Positions 62,960-64,000 of a stretch of 64,000 nucleotides of DNA are shown one piece after another. Both the position numbers and the translations under genes were made by a program. Under the pieces are notes generated by a model. That model was not told the DNA's origin, searched no databases, and saw only the letters and a list, made by a program, of their open reading frames with translations. The DNA comes from Elysia chlorotica (lineage: Eukaryota; Mollusca; Gastropoda; Plakobranchidae): contig RQTK01000336.1 in NCBI GenBank assembly GCA_003991915.1, positions 381,110-445,109 on the forward strand, in the 5' to 3' direction. Numbering within the stretch: the first letter of the stretch is position 1; each line of letters starts with the position of its first letter.

Positions 62960-64000
62960 TTTACCAAACAAAACAAACAAACAAACAAAAAAACCCAATA
63001 ACAACTATCGCTTCTCCAAAGCCACTCTTAATTTTACTGCACAGACACACTTACACAGCTTTGTTTTTCACCTTCCCCTTTATTTCTCGGTTCTTATTAT
63101 ACCTTGGTTCCACACTTGTTGACTAGACCAATTAGTTCTGTTCTTTTACGAGGAGTATTAACATGTTCATACTTCCCTTATAGGCATAAAATTAGGATGT
63201 AAAAATTAATATTATTACCCGAATAAATAGAAACGGGACCGAAACCATTGACACATCCTGGAGAAGAAGTCAAACTCTGGTCCAATAAAATAGATGGATC
63301 TACGAGAAGGGTGAAAAACAAACAAACAAACCAGAATTAATTTACAGATAGCGTATTTAAGAAAATATTTATAAAGCGAAGGGTGTCAGTTTATGAGTTT
63401 ATTTGATCTTGTCCTTTTTTTTCTTCTTGTGTTTCTGTTGTCGGAGAGAACAATGTTACATACCCTCTAAGATACGATTAATCATGGCTACCTAGATTCA
63501 TGAATATTTTCATAATCTCTCAACCCCCCCCCCAAAAAAAAGAAAAAAAAACCCAACAAAAAACAAAAACAAAACAAACCAAAACAACAACTATCCCTTC
63601 TCCAAAGTCACTCTTAATTTTACTGCACACACAAACACACAGACTTACACAGCTTTGTTTTCTCCCACCCCTTTATTTCTCGGTTCCAGTTATACCTTGG
63701 TTCCACACTATTTGACTAGACCAATCAGTTCTGTTCTGTTACGAGGAGTATAATTGACATGCTCATGCTTCCATTATAGGCATAAAGCTGGGAAGTAAAA
63801 GTTAATATAATTACCCGAATAAATAGAAATGGGACCGAAACCATTGACACATCCTGGCGAAGAAGTCAAACTCTGGTCCAATAAAATCGACGGATCTATG
63901 CGAAGGATAAAGAAAAACCAGGATTATTTACACACAAGAGACTCATGAAAATATGTAGGCCTATAAAGCGAAGGGTGTCAGTGTATGAGTTTTTTTTATC
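62960..64000. repeat. Tandem duplication, period about 586 bp, runs off the edge
   Basis: Copy 1 (about 62960-63425) and copy 2 (about 63540-64000) share AACTATCGCTTCTCCAAAGC / AACTATCCCTTCTCCAAAGT, ACCTTGGTTCCACACT, GACCGAAACCATTGACACAT and AAAGCGAAGGGTGTCAGT. Divergence is modest. More copies may follow to the right. Confidence 0.85.

Overview
The window looks like nuclear DNA of a spiralian animal, most likely a gastropod mollusc. The basis is intron-rich, AT-rich sequence with long introns, a CR1-type LINE whose ORF1 carries a PHD-like finger, tRNA-derived SINEs whose 3' part ends in a GTTGGACGTTAAACCAACT-type sequence that I associate with gastropods, frequent AGATCTAGATCT strings, and host genes of metazoan type. 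The taxon is an inference; gene identities rest on the translated proteins.

Layout, left to right. APLF (minus, 5' three coding exons, runs off the left edge) carries the FHA domain. An IkB/cactus-like first coding exon (plus, 6764-7260) has a DSGLGS phosphodegron and a perfect kappaB palindrome 350 bases upstream; its ankyrin exons are not visible. A nearly full-length CR1-like LINE (minus, about 7400-11300) follows. Next is an unrecognised 314-residue membrane protein gene (minus, 12472-13416), then RNF26 (plus, 17834-19252), an intronless-CDS multi-pass RING E3 ligase. About 8 kb of AT-rich sequence without recognisable genes follows. OGG1 (minus, 27743-34090, six coding exons) lies head to head with LRRIQ3 (plus, 35116-50321, up to 17 coding exons). 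SRXN1 (sulfiredoxin; minus, 56436-57185) follows, and the right end is a roughly 190-bp satellite array and a tandem duplication that runs off the edge.

The genes do not form one pathway, although APLF and OGG1 (DNA repair), SRXN1 (peroxiredoxin repair) and RNF26/IkB (innate signalling) touch stress responses. The most notable structural theme is local duplication at exon boundaries: a phase-compatible tandem duplication of two LRR exons in LRRIQ3, a ladder of decayed copies of an OGG1 exon end in its downstream intron, a tandem array reaching the last LRRIQ3 acceptor, and a decayed copy of another LRRIQ3 exon start beyond the stop codon. Several small inverted-repeat elements and SINE copies, one with a clear 16-bp target duplication, fill introns and intergenic DNA, and (GA/CT)n tracts have grown inside some of them. 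All exon boundaries are read by eye from conserved protein sequence and splice consensus; none was tested by transcript data.
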